DNA of 64,000 nt from an uncultured Pelagibacteraceae bacterium (GTDB lineage Bacteria; Pseudomonadota; Alphaproteobacteria; Pelagibacterales; Pelagibacteraceae). Position 1 is the first letter of the stretch. Each line of letters begins with the position of its first letter. The stretch is from positions 1 through 64,000 of the forward strand of contig CACMDE010000005.1 of NCBI GenBank assembly GCA_902612345.1, read 5' to 3'. Under the pieces are notes generated by a model, which made no database searches, was not told where the DNA came from, and saw only the letters and a list, made by a program, of their open reading frames with translations. Positions 51,250 to 59,635 of the stretch are shown in pieces. Position numbers and translations under genes: made by a program.

Positions 51250-51263
51250 ATTGAATATTCAAT
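51250..51263. promoter_or_regulatory. Perfect palindrome upstream of soxB and tRNA-Ser (operator candidate)
   Basis: ATTGAATATTCAAT is a perfect 14-base inverted repeat in the 64-base gap between the divergent soxB and tRNA-Ser. On the soxB strand a TTGAAA (51271-51266) could be the -35, which would place the palindrome in the promoter spacer. A dimeric regulator of the sox operon could bind here; no regulator gene is adjacent, so this is inference. Confidence 0.35.
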
Positions 51264-51287
51264 GATTTCAAGTTACACACTACATAT

Positions 51288-51382
51288 GGAAGGATGGGTG
51301 AGTTGGTTTAAACCAGCGGTTTGCTAAACCGCCGTACGTTTGAAAAGGCGTACCGAGGGTTCGAATCCCTCTCCTTCCGCCA
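51288..51382 (+). tRNA. trnS: tRNA-Ser (anticodon GCT)
   Basis: A 95-base class II tRNA. Acceptor GGAAGGA pairs with TCCTTCC, the anticodon stem GCGGT/ACCGC holds loop TTGCTAA (GCT at 51323-51325), a long variable arm (CGTACGTTTGAAAAGGCGTACCG) is present, and CCA is encoded (51380-51382). It reads AGC/AGU codons. The 3' end touches the stop codon of the convergent slt gene with no base between. Confidence 0.97.
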
Positions 51383-53599
51383 TTAATATAATGGGTCGTT
51401 TTTAAAGAAATTTTTCAGCTTTATTGGTTTTTGTTCTAAAATATATCTATAAACGTTATAATTCTCCAGAACTCTTTGAACATAGTTTCTAGTCTCTTCA
51501 AATCTTATTAATTCAATCCAATTCACATAATCAATTTGATTTTTTTGTGGGTTTTTATTAATTTTTTTCCAATATCTTACTCTCTTTGGACCAGCATTGT
51601 AAGCTGCAATGGCAAAAGGATAAGATCCGTCATATTCCAAAATTAACCCGGCAATATAATGAGACCCAAGATTAATATTATATTCAGGATCAGTAGTTAA
51701 TCTTGATTTAGAATACGGAAGCTTTGCTTGTTTTGCAACGACTTTAGCTGTATATGGCATTAATTGCATAAGACCTTTCGCGCCTGCCCAACTGTTAGCA
51801 CTCAAATCAAACTCACTTTCTTGTCTTATAATTGAAAGAATAAATGCAGACTCAGGTATTTTTCTTCCATTAATATATTTTGGTGTACTTATTATTGGGT
51901 AGTTATATTTATTATGAAATCTATGATCGTAAGATGCAATTTTTGAAACTTGTATTGCAAAATCATATCTTCCTATTTCGGTTGCTAATTTAGCAGCTAA
52001 AATTTCAGTACCTGATGAAACATCGTCTAAAGCGATGTGTCTTAATATATGTTTAGTATGTTTGTCTTTATCCAACTCATCAAGAAGGTAAATAATTTTA
52101 ACTAATTCGTTTGTATTAAATTTCTCTATAGTGTTTTTATCCACATTCATTAAACTTTCTAATTCAAACATTTTATTTGGGTAAATTTTCATATGAGATA
52201 ATTGGCCATAATACGTGGTTAAATACTTAGACCCTTCTTTAAACCATTCGTCTGATTTTTCTTTATTACCTAATTTTTCGTAAGTCCTCCCTAACCAATA
52301 AGCTCCCCTTGATAAACTAATTGGGTAAGATACATTTTTAGTAAAATTTAAAAAATGTTCTTCAGCAAGGACTGCGTTGTTTAAAAAACTCAATGCAATC
52401 CAACCACTCATCCATTCTGCCTCAGCAAACTCAGGACCTTCTGTTAAGGCATGATTGCTTGATATTTTATAAGCTAATTCGTATTTTTTTTTATAAATTA
52501 AAGATCTAGAAATTATTTCTCTTTCCTTCCACCATTTGTCAGGTCTTATTAAATATTTTTTTGTATTTTTAATTTTCGTTAAAATTTCAACAGAACTATC
52601 GACTCTGCCTCTTTTTCTTCTCCATTTCAATCTATCATAATTTAGACCAGCATCATTTTTATATTTATTTGGAACTTTACTAATGGCATTATCGACACCA
52701 TAGGATTTGCTCATTAATAATTGTCTAGCGGTATATAATAATTGTTCATCTTTAGGCAAATACCTCAACATTCTTTTTAAATCCCAATTTTTACCTTCCC
52801 ACGCAAGATAATCTGCTCTTTTAATATAATCTTCTGTATTTAAATATTTTTTTAGCCGTTTACTAAAGTGTCTAAGATCACTTTTAGTTAAATCTGCCGT
52901 AATCCATCCAGATTTAATTAATGTAATACCTTTTTCTACTTCTCCTATTTTTATTAAACTTTCTCCAAGCTTTATCTTTCCATAACCACTCAACGGGTCA
53001 TTATCTTTAAATAATTTTATTATTTGTTTATGTGAAATTTTGTCTGACGATAATTTATGTTCTGATAAATATTTAATTCGATTTATTCTTGGGTAATTAG
53101 CATTTTTTTTTATAAAATTATTATATTCATTAAATGTTGCTTTGTTACCTGTTGTTAATAAATGTTTCCATTGAATAAAATTATAGATTGATTTATCTTT
53201 AGCCTTCCAAGCTTCTTTTAAAGCATCATACCACTTAGACTGTTCAAAAAGTTTTATTGCCTTTTTAGCTCTTATCACATCTTTTTCAGAATAATATTTT
53301 GATTTTTTAGGAGGTTTAATTTTTGTAACTATAATTGGCTTTGGCAAAGGAAGAAGTAAACCATCATTTTTTTTTGTAATTTTTATTTTTTCTGCTTCAA
53401 TTTCTGTAGATTTGGATTCTTTTTTTGTTAAAATTGGCTTGTTTTTAGGTAGTAAATAATTGATTTCATTGAGCTCAATATCATATTTTTGTATTGATGG
53501 TTTAATTTTAGGAATAATCAACTCTGCACTAAATGCATAATTAAAGTAGTTTACAATAACGATATTAATTACTATTAATTTTATTAACTTTAGGTTCAT
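51383..53599 (-). CDS. slt: Soluble lytic murein transglycosylase
   Basis: 738 residues. A signal peptide (about 1-25, cleavage near NYAFSA) is followed by a Lys/Pro-rich linker, a long alpha-superhelical region (about 100-560), and a C-terminal lysozyme-like SLT domain. The catalytic glutamate is in SIIRQESEFDLSA near residue 591; GAKGLMQLMPYTAK and AYNAGPKRVRYW complete the domain. It cleaves peptidoglycan in the periplasm. Divergent from dapA; its stop abuts tRNA-Ser. Confidence 0.95.
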   Translation of the reverse strand: MNLKLIKLIVINIVIVNYFNYAFSAELIIPKIKPSIQKYDIELNEINYLLPKNKPILTKKESKSTEIEAEKIKITKKNDGLLLPLPKPIIVTKIKPPKKSKYYSEKDVIRAKKAIKLFEQSKWYDALKEAWKAKDKSIYNFIQWKHLLTTGNKATFNEYNNFIKKNANYPRINRIKYLSEHKLSSDKISHKQIIKLFKDNDPLSGYGKIKLGESLIKIGEVEKGITLIKSGWITADLTKSDLRHFSKRLKKYLNTEDYIKRADYLAWEGKNWDLKRMLRYLPKDEQLLYTARQLLMSKSYGVDNAISKVPNKYKNDAGLNYDRLKWRRKRGRVDSSVEILTKIKNTKKYLIRPDKWWKEREIISRSLIYKKKYELAYKISSNHALTEGPEFAEAEWMSGWIALSFLNNAVLAEEHFLNFTKNVSYPISLSRGAYWLGRTYEKLGNKEKSDEWFKEGSKYLTTYYGQLSHMKIYPNKMFELESLMNVDKNTIEKFNTNELVKIIYLLDELDKDKHTKHILRHIALDDVSSGTEILAAKLATEIGRYDFAIQVSKIASYDHRFHNKYNYPIISTPKYINGRKIPESAFILSIIRQESEFDLSANSWAGAKGLMQLMPYTAKVVAKQAKLPYSKSRLTTDPEYNINLGSHYIAGLILEYDGSYPFAIAAYNAGPKRVRYWKKINKNPQKNQIDYVNWIELIRFEETRNYVQRVLENYNVYRYILEQKPIKLKNFFKNDPLY

Positions 53600-53624
53600 A
53601 TTTTTTTAATGAATCTGTAAATTA

Positions 53625-53633
53625 TGTTATAAG
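53625..53633 (+). promoter_or_regulatory. Extended -10 box before dapA
   Basis: TGTTATAAG (TG, one base, TATAAG; 53625-53633) fits an extended -10 element without a clear -35. Transcription would begin about at the dapA ATG (53639), giving a leaderless or nearly leaderless mRNA. The same bases contain AAGGA, so they could instead serve as a ribosome binding site for a longer transcript. Confidence 0.35.
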
Positions 53634-53638
53634 GATTT

Positions 53639-54520
53639 ATGTTTAAAGGATCAAATGTTGCATTAATTACTCCATTTAAGAATAATAAAGTGGATGAAGA
53701 AAAATACATTAAAATAATCAATTTTCATCTTGAAAATGGGACTAACGGACTAGTACCAGTTGGTACAACGGGAGAGTCACCAACTTTATCCCATGATGAG
53801 CACCAAAAGTTAATTGAATTATCAATTAGAGAGTCAAAAGGTAGAATTCCTGTTATAGCTGGCACCGGATCTAATTCAACTGAGGAGGCAATTTCATTAA
53901 CAAAGCACGCAGAAAAAGCTGGAGCAGACGGTGCTTTAGTTGTTACCCCGTATTATAATAAACCAACTCAAGAAGGTTTATATCAACATTATAAAGCAAT
54001 TAATGATAACTGCGGGGTCCCAATTATTATTTATAACATTCCATCTAGATCAGTAATTGATATGTCAGTAGAAACTATGGCAAGACTTTTTGAATTAAAA
54101 AATATAGTTGGTGTAAAAGATGCAACTGGAGATCTAGACAGAGTGGATCAACAAAAATCAAAAATGGGAGATGAATTTATTCAATTGACAGGAAATGATG
54201 ATAATGCATTTGAATTTAATAAAAGGGGAGGTGTTGGTACAATTAGTGTCACAGCAAATATAGCTCCAAAAATGTGTTCTGATTTTCAAAAATTCTCTAA
54301 ATCAGAAAATAAAAATGAATTTGAAGAGGCAGAAAGATTAGATAACATACTTCAACCGTTGCATAAAAATTTATTTATAGAAAGCAATCCTTCTCCAGTT
54401 AAATATGTTGCTAAGTTAATGGGTCTTTGTGACGATGCTGTACGTTTACCATTAGTTACCTGTACAGATCAAACTAAAAAAATTTTAGAAGAGATATCAA
54501 AAAAAGCACATTTAATTTAA
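53639..54520 (+). CDS. dapA: 4-hydroxy-tetrahydrodipicolinate synthase
   Basis: 293 residues. It condenses pyruvate and aspartate semialdehyde in lysine and peptidoglycan precursor synthesis. VPVGTTGESPTLSHDEH, the tyrosine in YYNKPTQEGLYQHY, and the Schiff-base lysine in GVKDATGDL (near residue 161) are present. Placed next to the cell-wall enzyme slt, divergently. smpB follows after 3 bases. Confidence 0.97.
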   Translation: MFKGSNVALITPFKNNKVDEEKYIKIINFHLENGTNGLVPVGTTGESPTLSHDEHQKLIELSIRESKGRIPVIAGTGSNSTEEAISLTKHAEKAGADGALVVTPYYNKPTQEGLYQHYKAINDNCGVPIIIYNIPSRSVIDMSVETMARLFELKNIVGVKDATGDLDRVDQQKSKMGDEFIQLTGNDDNAFEFNKRGGVGTISVTANIAPKMCSDFQKFSKSENKNEFEEAERLDNILQPLHKNLFIESNPSPVKYVAKLMGLCDDAVRLPLVTCTDQTKKILEEISKKAHLI

Positions 54521-54523
54521 TTA

Positions 54524-54994
54524 ATGAAAATTAAAAAAAACAATGGTTTAAAAATCATTTGTTTAAATAGGAAAGCAAGTTTTAATTATTTTTTAATTGA
54601 TATATTTGAGGCTGGACTTGTTCTTAAGGGTTCTGAAATAAAATCTGTTAGAAATGGAAAAGTAAGTATTGCAGACTCATATGGTATTGAAAAAGATGGT
54701 GAAATTTTTTTAATTAACTCACATATTCCTGTTTATAAAGAGGCAAGTTATTCCAACCACAATCCATACGCTGAAAGAAAACTACTACTTAATAGAAAAG
54801 AAATAAATAAACTTATTGGAAAGATGAATAAAGATGGTTTAACTATAGTACCAACTAAAATGTATTTTAAAAAAGGAAAAGCAAAAATAGAATTAGCTGT
54901 TGCTAAAGGCAAAAAAAACTTTGATAAACGTCAAACAAAAAAAACAAGAGATTGGAATCGTGACAAAGCAAGATATTTTAGAAAAACAAGCTAG
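54524..54994 (+). CDS. smpB: SsrA-binding protein SmpB
   Basis: 156 residues. It delivers tmRNA to stalled ribosomes. N-terminal [22 protein letters not shown] pattern, [27 protein letters not shown] and the C-terminal basic helix [17 protein letters not shown] are canonical. The ssrA gene itself is not in the window. Its 3' end overlaps folK by 35 bases. Confidence 0.97.
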   Translation: MKIKKNNGLKIICLNRKASFNYFLIDIFEAGLVLKGSEIKSVRNGKVSIADSYGIEKDGEIFLINSHIPVYKEASYSNHNPYAERKLLLNRKEINKLIGKMNKDGLTIVPTKMYFKKGKAKIELAVAKGKKNFDKRQTKKTRDWNRDKARYFRKTS

Positions 54995-55487
54995 TTTTAG
55001 CTACATAGCAATTGGTTGTAATCTAGGAGATAAATTAACAAACATAGAACAAGCAAAAAACCTTCTTGATAATTATAATATTTCTGTCCAGGATGTATCC
55101 AGTTACTACGAGACACCGTCGTGGCCAAATAGAAATTTCCCAAATTTTTTCAATATAGTTGTAAAAATCAAAACAAATCTATCATTAGTCGATCTTTTTT
55201 TTGCAATTAAAAAAATAGAAAAATCTTTTGGGAGAAAAAAAACTCAGAGGAATTACCCCAGAAAATGTGATATTGATATTATTGATTTTAAGGGATTATA
55301 TATAAGGTCAGCATATATGGGTCAAAAAATAGAAACTCCACATCCAAGAATGCATAAAAGAAATTTTGTCCTATTTCCACTTTATGAACTTAATAAAACA
55401 TGGATTCATCCAAAAACTAACATAAAAATTAACAATTTAATCAGTGTTTTAAATAATAGGGACTTTTCTGACATTAGAATTGTATAA
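54960..55487 (+). CDS. folK: 2-amino-4-hydroxy-6-hydroxymethyldihydropteridine pyrophosphokinase
   Basis: 175 residues from GTG 54960, chosen because it is the closest start before the conserved [12 protein letters not shown]; the gene then overlaps smpB by 35 bases. HPPK transfers pyrophosphate to the pterin in folate synthesis. [31 protein letters not shown] and [20 protein letters not shown] are the family motifs. No folP or folB is nearby. Confidence 0.92.
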   Translation: MTKQDILEKQASFSYIAIGCNLGDKLTNIEQAKNLLDNYNISVQDVSSYYETPSWPNRNFPNFFNIVVKIKTNLSLVDLFFAIKKIEKSFGRKKTQRNYPRKCDIDIIDFKGLYIRSAYMGQKIETPHPRMHKRNFVLFPLYELNKTWIHPKTNIKINNLISVLNNRDFSDIRIV

Positions 55488-55503
55488 TAATTAATGATAT
55501 AAT
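55483..55503 (+). promoter_or_regulatory. Two perfect TATAAT boxes before spoT/rel
   Basis: TATAAT occurs at 55483-55488 (over the folK stop) and at 55498-55503; the second is preceded by TGA, forming an extended -10 (TGATATAAT). The second lies only 6 bases before the ATG (55510), so transcription from it would be leaderless. No good -35 is visible for either. AT-rich sequence makes single boxes weak evidence, but two in 21 bases is notable. Confidence 0.4.
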
Positions 55504-55509
55504 AATTAT

Positions 55510-57255
55510 ATGTTAAAATCCGATGATTTAATTAATAAAGTAAAGATTTATAATAAGTTTCTTAATCCTAAAACTTTATCAAAAGCTTATGACTTTGCAG
55601 TTAAAGCGCATGCTGATCAAAAAAGACATTCAGGGGACCCTTATGTAATTCATCCTGTTGCGGTAGCAGATATTTTAACTGAATTAAAACTTGATAGCGC
55701 AACAATAGCTACAGGTTTACTCCACGATACAATTGAAGATACCCATGCAACATATAATACAATTGTCAAAGAGTTTGGAACCGAAGTAGCAGATTTAGTG
55801 GACGGTGTTACTAAAATAAGTGTTTTAGAAAATCAAGCAAATACATCTACAAAAGCTGAAAATTTCAGAAAATTAATATTAGCTACATCAAAAGATATCA
55901 GAGTTTTATTGGTAAAACTTGCAGATAGACTCCATAACATGAGAACAATAGGAGCAATTGATAATATTGAAAAAAAAGAACGTATAGCTAAAGAGACAAT
56001 GGAAATTTATGCTCCACTTGCAGATCGTATGGGCATGAATAGAATTCGTGATGAACTTGAAGATCTATCTTTTGGTGTTCTTAATTTCAAGGCAAAAAAA
56101 ATGATTAAAGATAGGCTTGATGACATTAAAGAAAAAAATCTTTTAAATTTTAGAAATTTATCAGAAGATTTTCAAAATCTTCTTAATAAAAATAATTTGC
56201 AATGTAAAATATTTGGGAGAGAAAAGACACCATTTTCAATATGGAGAAAAATTCAAAGAAAAAGAACATCTTTAGAGCAAATTACAGATATCATGGGTTT
56301 TAGAATAATTATGAACAGTATTGAAGAATGTTATAAAGCCTTAGGTATTTTTCATAGTAATTATCATTGTATACCTGGAAGATTTAAAGACTATATTTCT
56401 TCTCCAAAAATTAATAATTATCAATCTATACATACTGCAATCATTGGTCCAAATAAAAGACCAATTGAAATTCAATTGAGAACAATGAGAATGCATGAGT
56501 TTGCTCAAAGAGGTATTGCTTCTCACTGGCAATATAAATCGTCTGAAAAAGTTAATTCACTGACTTGGAAGGAATATGATTGGTTGGCAGATCTAGTTGA
56601 AATACTCGATAAAAATGAAAATCCTGAAGACTTTTATGAGTATACAAAATTACAAATGTTTCAAGACAACGTTTTTTGCTTTACGCCAAAAGGCTCAGTC
56701 ATCAAATTGCCAAAAGATGCTACGCCAATTGACTTTGCCTATGCAGTTCATACACAAGTTGGAGACACTGCGATAGGGTGTGAAATTAATGGAAAAGATA
56801 GTCCAATTCAGTCATCTTTAAGAAACGGAGATATGGTGAAAATAATAACCTCAAAAAAGGTTTCACCATCTTTACACTGGATTAGTACTACTAAAACAGG
56901 TAAGGCCAGAGCAGCAATAAGAAGATATTGGCAATATAGAGAAAATAACAAACAGCTTAAATCTAAACAGTATAATACCACTTTATGGATTTCTTTGCCC
57001 GACTTACCAGGTCAATTAGGAGACGTAACAAGTCTTATAGGTCAAAATAAAATGAATATATCTAGTGTAGAAATGGTCGAAAAAACGAAGAATACTATTA
57101 ATTTTAGATTTAATTTAATTATAAATGACCTGAAAAACTTTACAAATTTGATCAGTGAGCTAAAACAAAAAGAATTAAAATTCAAAATTATTAGACATAA
57201 AAATAAAAAATATGCTTTCTTTAAAAAACTCTTTAGCGGTTTTAAGAAAAACTGA
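55510..57255 (+). CDS. spoT: Bifunctional (p)ppGpp synthetase/hydrolase, shortened Rel/SpoT
   Basis: 581 residues against about 700-750 for most Rel/SpoT proteins. The hydrolase domain has KRHSGDPYVIHPVAVAD, LLHDTIEDT and ADRLHNMRTI; the synthetase domain has CIPGRFKDYISSPK, NYQSIHT and EIQLRTMRMHEFA. Both active sites look complete. A TGS domain (about 385-450) is followed almost at once by an ACT-like domain (about 496-575): the helical and zinc-finger/RIS-type region between them is missing. It overlaps pyrE by 44 bases. Confidence 0.95.
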   Translation: MLKSDDLINKVKIYNKFLNPKTLSKAYDFAVKAHADQKRHSGDPYVIHPVAVADILTELKLDSATIATGLLHDTIEDTHATYNTIVKEFGTEVADLVDGVTKISVLENQANTSTKAENFRKLILATSKDIRVLLVKLADRLHNMRTIGAIDNIEKKERIAKETMEIYAPLADRMGMNRIRDELEDLSFGVLNFKAKKMIKDRLDDIKEKNLLNFRNLSEDFQNLLNKNNLQCKIFGREKTPFSIWRKIQRKRTSLEQITDIMGFRIIMNSIEECYKALGIFHSNYHCIPGRFKDYISSPKINNYQSIHTAIIGPNKRPIEIQLRTMRMHEFAQRGIASHWQYKSSEKVNSLTWKEYDWLADLVEILDKNENPEDFYEYTKLQMFQDNVFCFTPKGSVIKLPKDATPIDFAYAVHTQVGDTAIGCEINGKDSPIQSSLRNGDMVKIITSKKVSPSLHWISTTKTGKARAAIRRYWQYRENNKQLKSKQYNTTLWISLPDLPGQLGDVTSLIGQNKMNISSVEMVEKTKNTINFRFNLIINDLKNFTNLISELKQKELKFKIIRHKNKKYAFFKKLFSGFKKN

Positions 57256-57799
57256 AGCATTAAAAGAAGGACACTTTATCCTTTCATCAGGCTTACATTC
57301 ATCCCAGTATGTACAATGTGCAAAACTTTTAAGTTATCCAAATAAAGCAAAAAAAATATGTATTTCTTTAGCCTCGAAAATTAAGAAAAATTTTAAAAAA
57401 ATAGATATAATTCTAGCCCCTGCAATAGGTGGAATAGTGATTGGGTATGAAATTGGCAGGATCTTAAAAAAAGAAACAATTTTTTGTGAAAGAGTAAATG
57501 GAAATTTTAAATTAAGAAGGGGTTTCAAAATAAAACCTAAATCGAGAGTTTTGATCATAGAAGATGTTATAACAACAGGTAAGTCAAGTTTGGAATGTGT
57601 TAAATTAATAAAAAAATCAAAAGCTATTTTAGCTGGTTACGCTTGTATAATTGATAGGTCAAATAAAAATCAATTAAAAATTAAAAAAAAAATTGTATCA
57701 CAAGTTAAATTAAATATTGCAACGTATAAAAAAAACAATCTCCCAGATTATCTAAAAAAAATTCCTGTTACATCACCGGGCAGTAGAAGACTCAAATGA
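57212..57799 (+). CDS. pyrE: Orotate phosphoribosyltransferase
   Basis: 195 residues. It joins orotate and PRPP to give OMP. The PRPP motif is RVLIIEDVITTGKSSLE; N-terminal HFILSSGLHSSQYVQC and PAIGGIVIGYEIGR are conserved. The start lies 44 bases inside spoT. It is far from pyrB and the pyrC-like gene on the other strand, so the pathway is split over several transcripts. Confidence 0.95.
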   Translation: MLSLKNSLAVLRKTEALKEGHFILSSGLHSSQYVQCAKLLSYPNKAKKICISLASKIKKNFKKIDIILAPAIGGIVIGYEIGRILKKETIFCERVNGNFKLRRGFKIKPKSRVLIIEDVITTGKSSLECVKLIKKSKAILAGYACIIDRSNKNQLKIKKKIVSQVKLNIATYKKNNLPDYLKKIPVTSPGSRRLK

Positions 57800-58515
57800 T
57801 AAACCTTGGTGTAAATATTGATCATGTAGCTACAATAAGAAATGCAAGAGGTGAGGACCATCCTTATCCATATCATGCTGCAAAAAATGCAATTAAATAT
57901 GGCGCTAATTCTATTACAATACATTTAAGAGAAGATAGAAGACATATAAATGACAAAGACCTTAAAATTATTTCATCATTAAAAAAAATACCATTAAATC
58001 TTGAGATGGCAGCTACTACAAAAATGCTAAATATTGCTTTAAAATATAAGCCAAATTTTGTTTGTATAGTTCCTGAAAAGAGACATGAAATAACTACTGA
58101 GGGTGGTCTAAATGTAAATAAAAATAAAGAATTAATTAAAAAAATTATTAAGAAACTAAATAAAACTAATATTAGAACAAGTTTATTTTTAAATCCATCG
58201 CTCAAAGATATTAAAATAGCTAATGATCTAGGAGCAAAATGTATTGAAATTCACACTGGTAAAATCTCCAATCTTGTTAAGAAAAAGAAAAATTATAACA
58301 AAGAATTCTTAAAAATAAAATTATGTGCAAAATATGCAGCTTCTTTAAAATTAGGTGTGCACGCAGGTCATGGTCTAGATTATAAAACAACAAAAGTTTT
58401 AAAAAAAATTACCCAAATTACTGAATATAATATTGGACATTTTATAATTGGAGAATCGATTGAGTATGGTTTAAAAAATGTAATAAAGAATTTTAGAAAA
58501 ATTTTAAAAAAATAA
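57796..58515 (+). CDS. pdxJ: Pyridoxine 5'-phosphate synthase
   Basis: 239 residues. It forms pyridoxine phosphate from 1-deoxyxylulose 5-phosphate and the PdxA product in the DXP-dependent vitamin B6 route. All motifs are present: LGVNIDHVATIRNARG, IHLREDRRHI, LNLEMAATT, VPEKRHEITTEGGL, HAGHGLDY and IGHFIIGESI. Overlaps pyrE by four bases; the pdxJ-acpS-lepB-rnc-recO order is typical. Confidence 0.97.
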   Translation: MINLGVNIDHVATIRNARGEDHPYPYHAAKNAIKYGANSITIHLREDRRHINDKDLKIISSLKKIPLNLEMAATTKMLNIALKYKPNFVCIVPEKRHEITTEGGLNVNKNKELIKKIIKKLNKTNIRTSLFLNPSLKDIKIANDLGAKCIEIHTGKISNLVKKKKNYNKEFLKIKLCAKYAASLKLGVHAGHGLDYKTTKVLKKITQITEYNIGHFIIGESIEYGLKNVIKNFRKILKK

Positions 58516-58517
58516 AT

Positions 58518-58904
58518 ATGTCAATAATTGGAATTGGTGTAGATATAATTAATAACAATAGATTAAAAAAACTAATTAAAAATAAAAAGTTTATTGAAAG
58601 AGTTTTTACTTTAAATGAACAAATAAAATCAAAAAAAATGAAAAATAAATTAAATTTTTTTTCTAAAAGATATGCTGCTAAAGAAGCTTTCTCAAAGGCA
58701 ACAGGTTTTGGAATATCCAATAATTTACATTTTAAAAACATAGAGATTGATAATAATAAAAAAGGCAAACCTTCAATAAACCTTGATAAATCTACTTGTA
58801 TTTACCTAAAAAAAAAATTTAAAGTTAAATCGTTTAGAACTAATTTATCATTATCAGACGAAAAAAATTATTCGATAGCATATGTTGTAATTGAAAAAAA
58901 ATGA
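58518..58904 (+). CDS. acpS: Holo-[acyl-carrier-protein] synthase
   Basis: 128 residues. It transfers phosphopantetheine from CoA to acyl carrier protein. IIGIGVDIINNNRLKK carries the magnesium-binding aspartate, and FFSKRYAAKEAFSKATGFG the second signature. It starts 2 bases after pdxJ and overlaps lepB by four bases. Confidence 0.95.
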   Translation: MSIIGIGVDIINNNRLKKLIKNKKFIERVFTLNEQIKSKKMKNKLNFFSKRYAAKEAFSKATGFGISNNLHFKNIEIDNNKKGKPSINLDKSTCIYLKKKFKVKSFRTNLSLSDEKNYSIAYVVIEKK

Positions 58905-59635
58905 TCAAAAAAAACACTATAATAGATAATATTAAAACACTAATATTTGCTTTAATTATAGCAATTATTATTAGATCATTAATTATTCAACCTTTTTATA
59001 TACCCTCATCATCAATGGAGACTAATTTATTGGTTGGTGACAGATTGTTTGTCACTAAATTTACTTATGGTTATAGCAAGCATTCATTTCCTTTTAGTCC
59101 ACCAATATTTAAAGATAGAATATTTGCAAAAGATCCTGAGAGAGGAGACATAATAGTTTTCAAAACCCCTTCTGATAATAGAACAGATTATATAAAAAGA
59201 TTGATAGGTTTACCTGGTGATACAATTCAATTTATTGATGGCAACTTATTTATTAACAATAATCAAGTATCGAGCACAATGATAAATAATAATGAAAAAT
59301 TATATTGTGGTAATCAAGAAATTAATGTTTCAATGTTTGAGGAAAAATTGTCAAATAACAAATCATATATAGTTTCATATAGAAATGATGTTTCATTTAA
59401 TAATAGTGATAAGTATATGGTACCTGAAAATCATTATTTTTTTTTAGGTGATAATAGAGATTGTTCAAAGGATAGTAGATTTTTATCAGAAGTTGGTTAT
59501 GTTCATAATAATAATCTTGTAGGAAAAGCACAAATTTTATTTTTTTCCTCTGATAGTAGAAAAGGTAGTATTTTTGAAATATGGAAATGGTCAAAAATTA
59601 TTAGATACGATAGATTTTTCAAAAAGCTTAAATAA
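58901..59635 (+). CDS. lepB: Signal peptidase I
   Basis: 244 residues, one N-terminal membrane helix (about 12-30). The catalytic serine is in PSSSMETNLLVGD (Ser38) and the general-base lysine in YIKRLIGLPGD (Lys99); FFLGDNRDCSKDSRF is box E. It removes signal peptides from exported proteins. Glu replaces the usual Pro after the catalytic Ser-Met. Directly followed by rnc with a one-base overlap. Confidence 0.97.
   Translation: MIKKNTIIDNIKTLIFALIIAIIIRSLIIQPFYIPSSSMETNLLVGDRLFVTKFTYGYSKHSFPFSPPIFKDRIFAKDPERGDIIVFKTPSDNRTDYIKRLIGLPGDTIQFIDGNLFINNNQVSSTMINNNEKLYCGNQEINVSMFEEKLSNNKSYIVSYRNDVSFNNSDKYMVPENHYFFLGDNRDCSKDSRFLSEVGYVHNNNLVGKAQILFFSSDSRKGSIFEIWKWSKIIRYDRFFKKLK

Noticed and set aside
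51224-51280. A 19-residue N-terminal extension of soxB
   Set aside because: It would cross the palindrome and promoter region toward tRNA-Ser and is not expected in the family, whose members are about 405-420 residues.
51224-51287. A glycine riboswitch controlling the sox operon
   Set aside because: Known SAR11 glycine riboswitches need about 100 bases; this gap has 64 and lacks the conserved core.
51288-51400. tRNA-Ser as an integration site for a mobile element
   Set aside because: No integrase, direct repeat of the tRNA end or foreign-looking gene lies on either side.
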